Source: Larimichthys crocea (Eukaryota; Chordata; Actinopteri; Sciaenidae). From it: DNA of 64,000 nt. The stretch covers positions 28,551,733-28,615,732 of the forward strand of contig NC_040017.1 of NCBI RefSeq assembly GCF_000972845.2. The letters are read 5' to 3'. The notes under the pieces were generated by a model, which worked only from the letters and a program-made list of their open reading frames with translations, did not search any database and was not told the DNA's origin. Both the position numbers and the translations under genes were made by a program. Shown here piece by piece: positions 50,400-60,970 of the stretch (the stretch's first letter is position 1; every line of letters starts with the position of its first letter).

Positions 50400-51345
50400 A
50401 ATATGTGCTTTGGGCACCATCAATGTACAACTATTAGAAGTGTTTTTTAAATTGACATTGACAGGTTTAATTGTTACTCTAAGAGTTGATAAAGTGCAAG
50501 ATCCTCTTTGTTTAACAAGAAGCAGCAGTTATATGGAAACAGCTGTAAAACCTGATATGTATTTAGACTGTTTTTCTCCCATCAACCTTCATAAATAACT
50601 TTAATAATGTCCTGCAGCTAAGCCGTCATCCTGTCTCTTAGACTCCATCCCAACCAGGCTGCTCAAGGATGTTTTACCTCTAGTTAGTCATTCTTTATTG
50701 GATATGATTAATCTGTCTTTATTATCAGGATATGTTCCACAGTCCTTTAAGGTAGCTGTAATTAAACCTCTTCTTAAAAAGCCCACTCTAGACCCAGAGG
50801 TCTTAGCCAACTACAGACCGATATCAAACCTTCCCTTTCTGTCTAAGATACTTGAGAAAGCTGTAGCTAATCAGCTGTGTGACTTTCTCCATAACAATAG
50901 TCTATTTGAGGATTTCCAGTCAGGATTTAGAGTGCATCATAGCACAGAGACCGAATTAGTCAAAGTTACAAATGACCTCCTAATGGCATCAGACAAAGGA
51001 CTCATCTCTGTACTTGTCCTGTTAGATCTTAGTGCTGCATTTGACACCATTGACCATCCAATTCTTTTACAGAGACTGGAACATCAAACTGGCATCAAAG
51101 GAACCGCCCTAAGCTGGTTTAAGTCGGATTTCTTAGATCGATCTCAGTTTGTTCACGTCAATGATGAATCCTCCATGCATACGGGAGGCAGAGACGGTCA
51201 TCACCTTTAAGAGTAGACTTAAGACTTTCCTCTTTGATAGAGCTTATAGTTAGGACTGGCTCAGGTCATTTCTTAGTTATGCTGCCATAGGATTAGACTG
51301 CCGGGGGACTCCCCCTCCCACCCTGTTCACATCCCTCCATTGAAT
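50400..51345 (+). mobile_element. CR1/L2-type LINE, internally deleted
   Basis: Reverse transcriptase reads from about 50420. It keeps YRPISNLPFLSKILEK and the first catalytic-Asp block LDLSAAFDTIDH (about 51025-51060). Near 51165 it jumps straight to the 3' end (FKSRLKTFLFDRAYS, about 51205-51250) and a short 3' tail. The YADD box is therefore missing and the copy is dead. It lies just beyond the decayed third terminal exon of the cytokine gene. Confidence 0.85.
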
Positions 51346-51469
51346 TAAATACTACTGAGATGCTCAAACATCATGCATTGTGTGTTTTATTCGTGTGCAC
51401 GTAATATGAAAAGTCCATTAAGAGGAAAATAAGTCATGAAGTCTCTTTTGAAAGTGCTTTCGGGGGCAT

Positions 51470-51552
51470 GATGAGCTGTTCCAATCCTCAAAGTTCATCT
51501 TCTAAAGAGTCAAACAAAGAGGAACTTCACTCTGTAGACATTCTGACTCCAT
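51470..51552 (-). pseudogene. Decayed third copy of the il15l terminal exon
   Basis: After a CCAACCACAG acceptor the minus strand reads M-E-S-E-C-L-Q-S-E-V and reaches an in-frame TAG after 16 codons. Compared with the 51895-52008 copy it has an internal deletion of roughly 30 bp that removes the second Cys context and the EEN block. The residual similarity (GTTTGACTCTT, AGATG) identifies its origin. Confidence 0.7.
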
Positions 51553-51689
51553 CTGTGGTTGGGCACAGAAACAAAGAGACATATATATTATTGGTGAAAG
51601 AAACACAACGACACAAACAAGACCTCAAGATCAGACCAGTGTCACCTTAACCCTAAACCTTCATAATGCAAAATGATTGTGTACTATTC

Positions 51690-51780
51690 TCGGTCCTGTG
51701 TTCAGCATATATTGTAGCTGATGTTCAAATGTATGCAGATGATACAGTAATATATTCACATATAAGAAGCTACTCCAGAC
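51690..51780 (+). mobile_element. LINE reverse-transcriptase YADD fragment (copy 3)
   Basis: The plus strand reads VLCSAYIVADVQMYADDTVI, the catalytic YADD box of a CR1/L2-type LINE. It has the same breakpoints as the fragments at 52060 and 52735. Confidence 0.7.
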
Positions 51781-51810
51781 ATACTGGAAAATCTATTATT
51801 GTCAAGCTGT

Positions 51811-51816
51811 TTTATT
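51811..51816 (-). terminator. Candidate il15l polyadenylation signal
   Basis: The minus strand reads AATAAA 79 bp past the stop codon of the second terminal exon copy. Confidence 0.4.
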
Positions 51817-51894
51817 ACAAACTGCCTGGAGATGCATTATCAGAGCACGAGTGTTTATCTGTTATTAATCATTGACAAACCTCTTTTTTTTGTA

Positions 51895-52008
51895 TTAATT
51901 CATTAAGAAGGAGTATAGCATCCTCTGAAGAGTCAAATTAAGATCTTTGAGGAACTTCTCTGCGTTTTCCTCCCTGAAGAACTCACACTGTAGACACTTT
52001 GCTTTGGT
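51895..52008 (-). CDS. Second copy of the il15l terminal exon (candidate alternative exon)
   Basis: After a GCCCATACACAG acceptor in phase 0 it encodes 37 residues beginning TKAKCLQCEFFREENAEKFL and stops at TAA. It keeps both cysteines of the family CxxC pair and the acidic EEN..KFL helix. Its length is close to the human IL-15 last exon (34 residues). The distal position and matching phase mean exon 3 could splice to it instead of the nearer copy. Confidence 0.55.
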   Translation of the reverse strand, partial: TKAKCLQCEFFREENAEKFLKDLNLTLQRMLYSFLMN

Positions 52009-52059
52009 CTGTGTATGGGCAGAGAGACAGAGAGATATATTATTCACTCCATGGCACTT

Positions 52060-52150
52060 TCTTCATCTTCTTCATCAATGATCTGCGTTCAGCAAATATT
52101 GTAGCTGACGTTTAAATATAAGTATATGATACAGTACAGTATTCACATGG
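52060..52150 (+). mobile_element. LINE reverse-transcriptase fragment (copy 2)
   Basis: The plus strand reads FINDLRSANIVADV and then a frameshifted YADD region. It is the counterpart of 51690-51780 and 52735-52860. A (GAA)n tract follows at about 52155-52184. Confidence 0.65.
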
Positions 52151-52379
52151 GGAAATGAGAAGAAGAAGAAGAAGAAGAAGAAGTCCTCTTTTAATCTCCC
52201 AGTGGTTTGCAGATACTGTAAATTTGACATCTCAGGCTGGTGAAATACATCTGTGCTGTCTTAGAGTCAACTCTCGCTCTAAAAATGACTTAACCATTGT
52301 TTTAAAGAAGCAGAAGTTGTACTTGATCTAAATTCAAATGAAACAATATCATATTTAAATAATAATTAATATATATATA

Positions 52380-55300
52380 CTATTTGTAAGTGGTATACAA
52401 TGGTTCATAGCTCCTCCTGCTGACCATTTGGAGCTGTTGGATGGTACAAATTGTTTGGAGATACATTACTAGTGCACTTTGGATCATCAAGCCTCTCAAC
52501 AAACCTTGTACTTGTGTGCAGTACTGAGCGTTCATCGCCTGAATAGCATCACGAAGACCTTTGAGGAACTCTTCTGCATTTTCCTCCCTGGAGAATTCAC
52601 AATGATGACACTTTGACTCTGTCTGTGGAGAGGCAGAGAGACAAAGAGAAACACAATGACAGACCTTAAGAGCAGCTGGACCACCTTCACCTGAACCCTA
52701 AACATTCCCACAACACTCCTTCAAGTTATAATGTTGGAGTCCCCCAGGGCTCTATTCTAGGTCCTCCCTCCTTCATCAGTGATCTGCGTTCAGCATATAT
52801 TGTAGCTGATGTTCAGATATATGCAGATGACACAGTGCTACATTTACATGTGGAAAACAGGAAGAACAATCTAATCTGGTGTAACAATGTAAACCAGCGG
52901 TTTTCAAAGTGTGAGGCGCGCCAGAGGAAAAAAAATACATCTTACAAAGATATGTGTCTCATCACTGTGCGATGAAAACTCCCAAAGACTGACTGACTTT
53001 GAGTTTTCTTAGGGGAGGCTCACTATCCCACACTTTGAAAACCCCTAAACTAAATAATTTCATATGTATTTGTAGATACCTGAGGCGTATAAACACTTTA
53101 TCTTTTTTTCAAACTCATTTATTAAGTCCTCTTAACCAGATAAAAATCTTACATGTTCAAAAACATGTATCAAAAATACTCAAGCTGTATATTTAATAAT
53201 GACTTTAATCTTGTAATTAATTCCACATTTTTTAAATTTAATTGGGCCCTAATACTCCGTCGTAAATAACTAACATAAGAAGACAATAGAAACATCTCCA
53301 GCATCTGTTGTTAAAGGAAAACTCTCATCTGCTGAACGTGTGTCGTGATTCCTGACCTCATTTCTCATTTAGACATGAAACAAAGGCTGTTTGTCACATC
53401 ATGACAGCTTTGTAGCTTTCTGTGTTCAGTACTGAGTCTCACATACTCATATTTAATAACAGATGATCATCTAATATTTTTATTTACAGTTTAAAGACTC
53501 AAGTTGAATGCCAGTCAAAGACGAGTCAGTAGAGTACAAAGGTCTCTGAAATAAAGATGCAAATGTGTCACTGATTCTGTACAATGAATCACAACAGGAT
53601 GGTTGGATAGTCACTAATCAACATAACAGTGGTTTTCATAAAAACTGTATTTGTGTCTCTCCTTCTTCCTCCTTACCTGGTTTAACCTCGCTGCTATTTT
53701 GTTAAGCTTCTTGCTCAGACTGAAACCCTTCTGAGGGATGGTCTCCCACTCAAAAATGAGGACTTTAATTTCTTCAGCAAAACATTTCATTGTGGAGCGG
53801 GGACATTGCTGCTGGAGAGAAAGAGAGAGAGGTGAGTCCAGGAGCCCAACAACCACCTCATCACACAAACAACGAGAATCATTGCACAGGACTGTAATAA
53901 TCATAAACAACATATTTTAGTATCTTGGATATTTAAGTTCTAACTTCAGCGCCTCTATCTCCCTCTGGACTCTTTGAAATTAAAAGACAATGTGAATACG
54001 TCGAGGCAAAGATGATAAAGTTGAATCTTTTCACTGAAACGGTAAAACACTGGCTTTCCGAACTGGGTTATCCATATGTGTATCAGAATGTTGAATCTCC
54101 TGAGGATCAAGCTGTCACTGATGAAATAAATCCTGAAATAAATCCTGATGATAGTGAACTGAAACTTGAAACCGAAGTGGAAAAACTTAATGTTCTGGAG
54201 ATGAATTCATCTGTGTGTGGCTCAAAACATTCAGACGGGGTGAACTCTTATTTTGAAAGGAGCAAATGTATTGAATCTTGATGCTGACATGTTTGTACCA
54301 GTAACCTTGGATAAAAACCACCAACTAGTTATTAGGCCTTTAAACAGCAGAGAAACATGAAGGGATGAGAGTTTGATGGATGTTGATGAATCAGTTCAAC
54401 TTGGACCGGTACATCCTCAACATCATGCTCGGATGGATGCTTCTCAGGATGAAACTGTAAACATTAAGCTCTGTGCTTCCATCAAGAAACATGCCTGTGT
54501 TGGATGGAGACTCTGTCTTGAAAATGGAGTGGAGGAGAAAACATCTAATTGGAGTGATCGTAATACACCAGGGGGGAACCAAGGAACTTAGTGCAGTCAC
54601 TTGCCTTCAGAGATGGGATACAACAAGGACCAAGTTCTTCTAGCAGAGCATTTTGGAAATAAATACACAATTGCGTGCATAGGAAAAGTTTTTTAACTGG
54701 ACACCTGTTCAAAGTGAAAGAGCTGGACTTAACATGAGAAGCATCATCATGAAACTTCCTTACAGGCTAAGGGAAAGATGGAGGAACGTCGCTTGTGATC
54801 GACTTGAGAAAAAAGCCTTAATAAAGATCGGGAAGTGGACAGTTGAGAACTTTAAAGCCAAAGATCCATCATTCTGTCTGTACAAGAACACAAGTCTGAA
54901 GCTGGAATCGCCTCAGCAAGAGTGGATTTAAACCAAAAGAAAGCTCGCTGCACAAACTGGATCCAGTGCTGGATGGTGGATCCTCAGAGTTGGTGGTCGG
55001 TCTTTCTAAAGACATGCAGCCACACTCATTTTGTGAACCGGGAGCTGAAGGAAAGTGTGTGTTACGTGTATAGATGTGTGTGTGTGTCTCTCTCCTTCAT
55101 CCCGTTGTCCTTCAGGTGAGAAGGGGATGATTGGCTGCCACCTGTGGGCTCCAGAGGAGCTGGGGATTGGCTCACCCTCCAGTCAGTCAGCCAATCAGAG
55201 ACGGAGGACGCCTTTTTAAAAGCCTCTCTTGTCTTTACTCTCTGTAGGTTTGTGGTGGGGGATAGAACTGGGGCTCCCTATACATCCGTGCACTTGGAAA

Positions 55301-58300
55301 GTAATTGTTACCACAGCAGGTTATGGGTTGTTGCCTCTGGTGATTGACGGGTTCATTACTCAAAGCTTCAGTTACAGTGACCTCTCCTGGCGAAGTGCCA
55401 GGCTGCAGTCAGATTAGGCAGGAAGCTTTTAATTACACACAGACTAATTATGTTCAATTGACAATAAAGATCAATGAGAGAGATGAGAGGATTAATGTGT
55501 GTTGTGTTACTGAGGACAGTGCTGGGTACATGTGATACATGGATGAGGGACACTCGCTCACGATGAACTGATGAGGCTGGCGTGCATGAAAACCTGTCAC
55601 CTGTCAGAACCCAGACGAGGCAGTGCCAGCGAATCACCTGATTGGACCGCGAACCCGTCAGGTGATTCATTCTGGCAACGAAGCAGTTGCTGCTTCGGAC
55701 GTCGTATGTCGCGTGTTTTGTTTGCAGTGCATCTATGGAGTTGTAGTTCACACCCCCACAGTTCTCTTCTCCACCACATCTTTCAAACCTACATTTGTTG
55801 TTTACCTTTTCCTTTAAATATGTAATAATACATTTTACTTTTCAAGGTACTCAAAGACACTTTACATAAGAAGAACATCAAATCATCAAAACGATATAAG
55901 ACAGCTCACTGAGAACACAGCAGACTGAGCTGAACATTAAAAGCAATTTTAAAAAGGTGTGTCAGAGATTTGAAGGTGGGCGAGTCAGTGCAGTCCGTGT
56001 GTTTGTGGAGAGAAGCCTCTGTCGCCTCAGGTTTTAATACTGTAAATCTCTTTTTGATCGCCTCCCATCTTCCTGACTTCTTTCTTTGTTGGTTGTCGGC
56101 GTTATAAAGGGAAGCGGCTGGTTGGTCTGAATCAGCTAAATTCAAAAGGATGATGATGGAGCTTCAACACACCAGCAGCTTGTTTGGGAACGTCTGATTC
56201 GCTCAGTGAAAAGTTGTTCTCACTTCAGTTCTGAATCCAAACTCTACATGACGAAGGGCTCCAGACTGTCTTCTGTGAGGCTGAGGCAATTCTGAAGGAC
56301 AGACCCATCACAAAGGTCTCAGATGATCCAGATGACTTAGAAGCTCTCTCACCAAATCACAGTTTAATGTTGAAAGGAAAACCAATCATGCCACCAGGAC
56401 TGTTTGACCCAAATGATCTGTACATGAGGAAAAGGTGGAAGCAAGCACAGCATACTGCTGATGGATTTGTGAGCATCGACCCGTGATGCAGGAGAGACAA
56501 AAATGGACAGGGCCAAGGAAAAGCCTTTCTCCTGGAGACATTGTTCTTGTCGCAGATGCCTCAGCTCCAAGAGGAACTTGGATCATGGGGAAAGTTTTGG
56601 ACATCAGACCAGATGCGAAGGGTACGCACTGTGCGTCTGCAAACTAGGACCAGTATTCTGGAGAGACCTGTGACGAAGCTCTGTCTAACATCATGACTCT
56701 CCTCTCTACCTCTATTTTTTCTTTCTTTTTCTCCAGTTGACCTGTGTTTCATGTTGCAGATTCATTAAGAAGATGGTCCATTTATGGCATTGATATTATG
56801 CACAATTAGGGGCCGGAGCTATTTCTAATTTAATTAGCTAATTAACTTTGTTTGATTAACTTAAGTGTTTTATTCAGATTAGATTTTTTACTAATATTCA
56901 TTGTTATTAGTTTAGGATATGTAGATGTGGATGGTTAGTACCAGGTTAAACTTTTATTACTGTTTACTTGAAGCGATCAATCCAGTGAGAAAACTTTATC
57001 TTTGAGTGCAAAGTATAAAACCAGGTGCCAGGATAATAAAAGCTGAGGAGGCTCATACCTTGTAGTCGGGGACGGTGGGCGTGTACAGTTTGCAGTCCAA
57101 CAACGTCTGAGGAGAAAGAAACAGTTAGCATCTCTGTCACGTCTTTACAACACAACAAACTGATCACACTGGGGAACACAGTGTTTGCTGAGTCAGGTCT
57201 GACAGCTGATTTAACTCATTTCAAACAGTTTTTCTCCATCACGTCAAGTTTTTGATCCTGTTTTCTTAAAAAATCTGAAATACACTGAACCTAACAGACA
57301 TGTGCTTGTCTTCACTAAAGTAACGGTCCAATGATCTTTCTGGGGACACCAACTGTTCACGTGTTCCTTTGGTCCACATCCGTAAACTCTCCACACTCTG
57401 CTTGCACACTTTGTGAGGGCCCATGTCTTGTTGTCTTGAGTTTGACTTTAAAATATGCAGAATATGCTCGTTTGACTAACGCACTGATGTTTGCTTTCCT
57501 TTGGTGAAACCAGCACAAACACAGCAAAAGGAGTCAGGGCTGTGAAGTATCAGCAGCAGACCTGATCTGGAATCGATCTATCACCGCACTGTCTCACTGT
57601 GGCGGCACAAACAAGTTGCCACGTAGCTGCAGATGATCCAGTCGTGATCAGCCGGCAGGTCTTACACAGCTGATCAGAGGAAGTTTGCTTATCTTAAACG
57701 CTTTTTTAATCAGCATAAAAATTGTTCCCCAGTGTAATCATTAACCAAAGAAGATTCAGGTGAAGATCTGTGAGTGTGAGAACGAAACCCTGATGTTTGT
57801 TTCGCTGCTGAAGGAACGATGGAGCATGTTTCATTCTGTCTGACATGTTTCTGTGCGGGAAAATTTCTGCTAGAATTTCCCCAGGGCTGAACGGATCAGA
57901 GGGGTTCGAGCCTATGGACTGACCTCCCTGTACATCAGACAAACCGTCCACTGTCCATTTTTAAAACGCATCTTAAGACCCGTCTATATTCTTGACCTTT
58001 AACCCAGCACGAGACTCTGTTTCTGTTTTTTGCTTTATTATTATTTTAACATTGTTTATTATTGTTTTTTTTATTGTTCTTATGTTTTATGTCATATATG
58101 TCTTATATTTCATGTACTTCTTATGTTTTATGTCATATATGTCTTATATTTCATGTACAGCACTTTGTGTCAGGTGCGGCTGTCTTTAAAGGGCTTTATA
58201 AATAAAGTTGAGTTTAATAAGTCAGGATATCTCATGTGAATGTGTCTTCGTTAGGCTGAGGAGGATCTCGTTAGGAGAATTTACTGAGACTCAAAAGTCC

Positions 58301-59390
58301 CAGAAATAAATGATAAATAATGATTTATTATTCAAACTATAGAAAATACTCTCATAAATATAACTCTCTTTTCTGAGTATGTATCATGCTTCACTTTATA
58401 TTCAGTGCACAACAACAGAACAGAACAGCTGATGAACTCAACGATGAAACTATAATAAATACTGAAGACTGGATGAATTATTTCCTGTGAAAATTTAATC
58501 AAAGATGAGTTTTTTAATTATTTTTAGACAATTATCTGTTTGTGTGTTATGTTTTTTTATTTTACAAACTTAATGTTTTAACTGCAAACTTTTGAATATT
58601 TGAGTTTGTGTCACGTTTCTATTTCACTATACATGCAAACTTTACAAAACCCTTTAGTCAGATGTGTGTAGGACTCCAGTCCTGGTTGATGGGTAGTGCC
58701 TCACTTTCCTTGTTCAGTGGTTTAGATTCTTATTAAAGACAATGACACTTTGCTTCATTTGAAAACATTTCTACATATTAGGAAAGAATTCTTAAGTCTG
58801 TGCGCGCTTTGAGACTCAATCTTTTTAGTTTGTGAAATGTTTCACAGGTACTTTGGTTTATTCTCAGTAATATTTCTTGTTTTCGAAAGCTGAGCTGCGG
58901 TGAATGATTTTTTAAGGTTATGATTCTTTCACAAGTTCAAATCATCATTCATGCAGTACAAACGTGCATCTGTCTGTTCCCAGGTACTTCACAACCAAAC
59001 ACCTTTGCTCTACATAACAACCCCGCCAACGAGTCATTGGTGCTGTTTATCACATATGTCATGTTCAATAAAAATGATAGGCTGATAATAAAGATGGACA
59101 CACCCAACATCCTCTGATCAAATGTTCAAATCAATGTTTTTGACTTTCAGAAAATGATTTAGCAAATAAAGTTTGTTCTCATAAAATCAGGCTCCATGAG
59201 TGGAGCCGTGCACAGCTGCTCCCTGAACATTAGAGACAGACTGGAGTCATACCAGGTCACTGCTGTTGATCAGGGTCTGGATGTTGGTGTAAATGTCGGG
59301 GCTGCAGAGGTTTGGTCCCACCGGCACGGCGGCAAGCTGACAGACGAAACACAGATGCACACTCGCGAGAGCAAGCCACCCTCTCAGCAT
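52380..59390 (-). CDS. il15l: Interleukin-15-family cytokine (IL-15-like)
   Basis: Four minus-strand exons join in phase 0: 59390-59253, 57106-57059, 53811-53677, 52622-52380 (187 residues). Exon 1 gives a signal peptide (MLRGWLALASVHLCFVCQLA) and PDIYTNIQTLINSS with an N-glycosylation site. Exon 2 has DCKLYTPTVPDYK, exon 3 QQCPRSTMKCFAEEIKVL, exon 4 TESKCHHCEFSREENAEEFL. Cysteines 65, 72, 112 and 115 correspond to the four that make the two disulphides of IL-15. The TES/T-K start and CxxCE of the last exon match the human IL-15 last exon. Such four-helix cytokines signal through common-gamma-chain receptors on lymphocytes. The short, one-exon leader suggests il15l more than il15, but this is not settled. 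Oddities are a ~45-residue tail after the usual end and two further copies of the last exon downstream. Confidence 0.82.
52735..52860 (+). mobile_element. LINE reverse-transcriptase YADD fragment (copy 1)
   Basis: The plus strand reads GVPQGSILGPPSFISDLRSA followed by the YADDTVLHLHV box, with the frame mostly kept. It lies in il15l intron 3, antisense to the gene. Confidence 0.75.
52888..53048. mobile_element. hAT-type MITE in il15l intron 3
   Basis: About 160 bp with terminal inverted repeats: CAGCGGTTTTCAAAGTGTGA on the left and CCCACACTTTGAAAACCCC on the right. This is the CAGNGGTTCTCAAA-type hAT terminus. Target duplication is not clear. Confidence 0.75.
54000..56760 (+). mobile_element. 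Degenerate BEL/Pao LTR retrotransposon in il15l intron 2
   Basis: Plus-strand pieces recall BEL/Pao polyproteins. At about 54734-54931 is a gag-like segment (MKLPYRLRERWRNVACD). From about 56270 to 56690 is the integrase C-terminal part (AILKDRPITKVSDDP in one frame, then a PPGLFDPNDLY and DAKGYALC-type sequence with shifts). A promoter-like stretch with a TTTTTAAAAG box near 55212 may be LTR remnant. Protease, reverse transcriptase and RNase H are absent, and stops and shifts are frequent. It is inert and antisense to il15l. Confidence 0.6.
55826..56130. mobile_element. Interspersed repeat inserted in the BEL/Pao remnant
   Basis: TAATACATTTTACTTTTCAA followed by GGTACTCAAAGACACTTTAC is the same repeat family start as at 44775. 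It interrupts the BEL/Pao sequence, so it is younger than it. Confidence 0.4.
57880..58220 (+). mobile_element. LINE (L2-like) 3' end in il15l intron 1
   Basis: The last codons of a LINE ORF (FLKRILRPVYILDL-like, about 57958-57995) are followed by a T-rich 3' UTR. It ends AGGGCTTTATAAATAAAGTT. This is a typical 5'-truncated teleost L2-type insertion. Confidence 0.6.
58221..59252. other. il15l intron 1, remainder
   Basis: AT-rich unique-looking sequence with no further gene or repeat recognised. Confidence 0.4.
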
Positions 59391-59413
59391 GGCACGGGCA
59401 GCAGAACCATCAT
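59384..59413 (-). promoter_or_regulatory. Upstream ORF overlapping the il15l start codon
   Basis: Two adjacent in-frame ATGs (59413-59411 and 59410-59408) open a peptide M-M-V-L-L-P-V-P-C. Its TGA overlaps the main start as ATGCTGA. A start-stop ATGTAG lies 45 nt further upstream (59456-59451). IL-15 translation in mammals is known to be held down by upstream AUGs. The transcript start here is not known. Confidence 0.5.
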
Positions 59414-60469
59414 CTGAGCCACAGTAAGCCTCACACTGCTGCTGCTGCTGCTACATGTCCGAGTCCGTCAGGGCCGGGAGAATCTGTCGGAAGCAGAAGT
59501 CCATGTCATCGAGTTCCTCTGAGTAACACGACAGGAAGCCACTTCTGGAGAGCTCCCAGGCGTGTTGTGAAACAGCTTGATAAGATCTCAGAGAAATGCT
59601 CGAAAATGAGACTCCATGAAGGACAGTTCCTCAGACTCACACCTGGATTTAGACTCCTTCAGTTATTCCAACAGCTCCACTGCAGGAGAACAACAAGAAA
59701 AAACCAAAAACCAGATTCCATGAAAGACAGGGCGGCGTTCCTGCTGCGTTCTTCCTCTTCACCTAAAGCAGAAGAAGAAGATTTCCCTCCGTTATCAGCA
59801 GCTGCTCGTCTCCACGTGCTTCACACTGAGTGTTACTTTGTGGAATGACTTTCACTGAGCGCTCACTCCTCCTTTTTCACTTTCTCACTCCTCCCGTCAC
59901 TCCTCCTCCTTCACCTCCACCACCTCCCCAGGGCTGATATCAGTAGCAGCTCCCACCTCCTTTCCAGGACACTTTCCAACTCCTGCTTTTCCCTCCTTAT
60001 TTTCTGGATGAGACAAAGTTCCTCCGGCCAAGTTTTACTGGAATGAAAATCCATAAATCATGAAACCAGATGAAATTAAACACAAAGTACATTATACACT
60101 GTTTAAAGCTTGAATGTCACAGCGGATTAAATATTTACAGTAACAGCTCTGTCGGTGTGAAAGCATGTACTGAATAACCTGAGTAATGTTACAGAAGTCC
60201 AACAGCCACATTTGTCCAATGATCGGAGGATTTTCCATCACCAGTATCTGTCGTAACATCAGCTGATATGTGTAGAATTTAAAAACTTTCCAGGAAACTG
60301 ACCTGAATCACTATTAAAACGAAAACGTGGGGGGAGTTACAAATGAAGCGTCTCCGTCACGGTCCACCGGGTCTCCCAGTGGACCATCTTTGTGGACTGA
60401 TAAAGGAAGAAGAACTTAAAATGACCCATGTACTGAAGCCGAAGCGCTCGTACATTTTCCTGTGATAAG
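59414..60469. other. il15l upstream region, no further gene recognised
   Basis: A (GCT)n run lies at about 59436-59452. No TATA box or neighbouring gene was identified. Confidence 0.35.
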
Positions 60470-60665
60470 TTCATTTTTCTTTTGTTTTCTCAAGATCTTG
60501 AGTTATTTATGCCAGAACAAATGTATCCCGAGATAACGGGATGAATTTCTCGAGATCGGAAGCCAATAAAACATCTTGAATGAACGATCTGACAGACTGG
60601 ACCGTCTTTTTGTTTTCTTGAGATCTGGAGAAAAATGATCCTGTTATCTCAGGATCGTTTAATCA
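60470..60665. repeat. CTCGAGATC-type palindromic repeat
   Basis: Repeated degenerate palindromes such as TCTCAAGATCTTGAG, TCTCGAGATC and TTCTTGAGATCTGGAG are interspersed with CGAGATAACGG. This is a recurrent teleost non-coding repeat. The class is unknown to me. Confidence 0.5.
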
Positions 60666-60677
60666 CACCGCGGCGAG

Positions 60678-60970
60678 GTTTAGTCTTGTCCTGGGTTTAG
60701 TCCTGTCCTGGGTTTAGTCTTGTCCTGGGTTTAGTCTTGTCTTGGGTTTTGTCTTGTCCTGGGTTTAGTCTTGTCCTGGGTTTAGTCTTGTCCTGGGTTT
60801 AGTCTTGTCCTGGGTTTAGTCTTGTCCTGGGTTTAGTCTTGTCCTGGGTTTAGTCTTGTCCTGGGTTTTGTCTTGTCCTGGGTTTTGTCTTGTCCTGGGT
60901 TTAGTCTTGTCCTGGGTTTAGTCTTGTCCTGGGTTTAGTCTTGTCCTGGGTTTAGTCTTGTCCTGGGTTT
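60678..60970. repeat. 17-bp minisatellite
   Basis: About 17 copies of GGGTTTAGTCTTGTCCT, with GGGTTTTGTC and AGTCCTGTCC variants. Confidence 0.95.
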
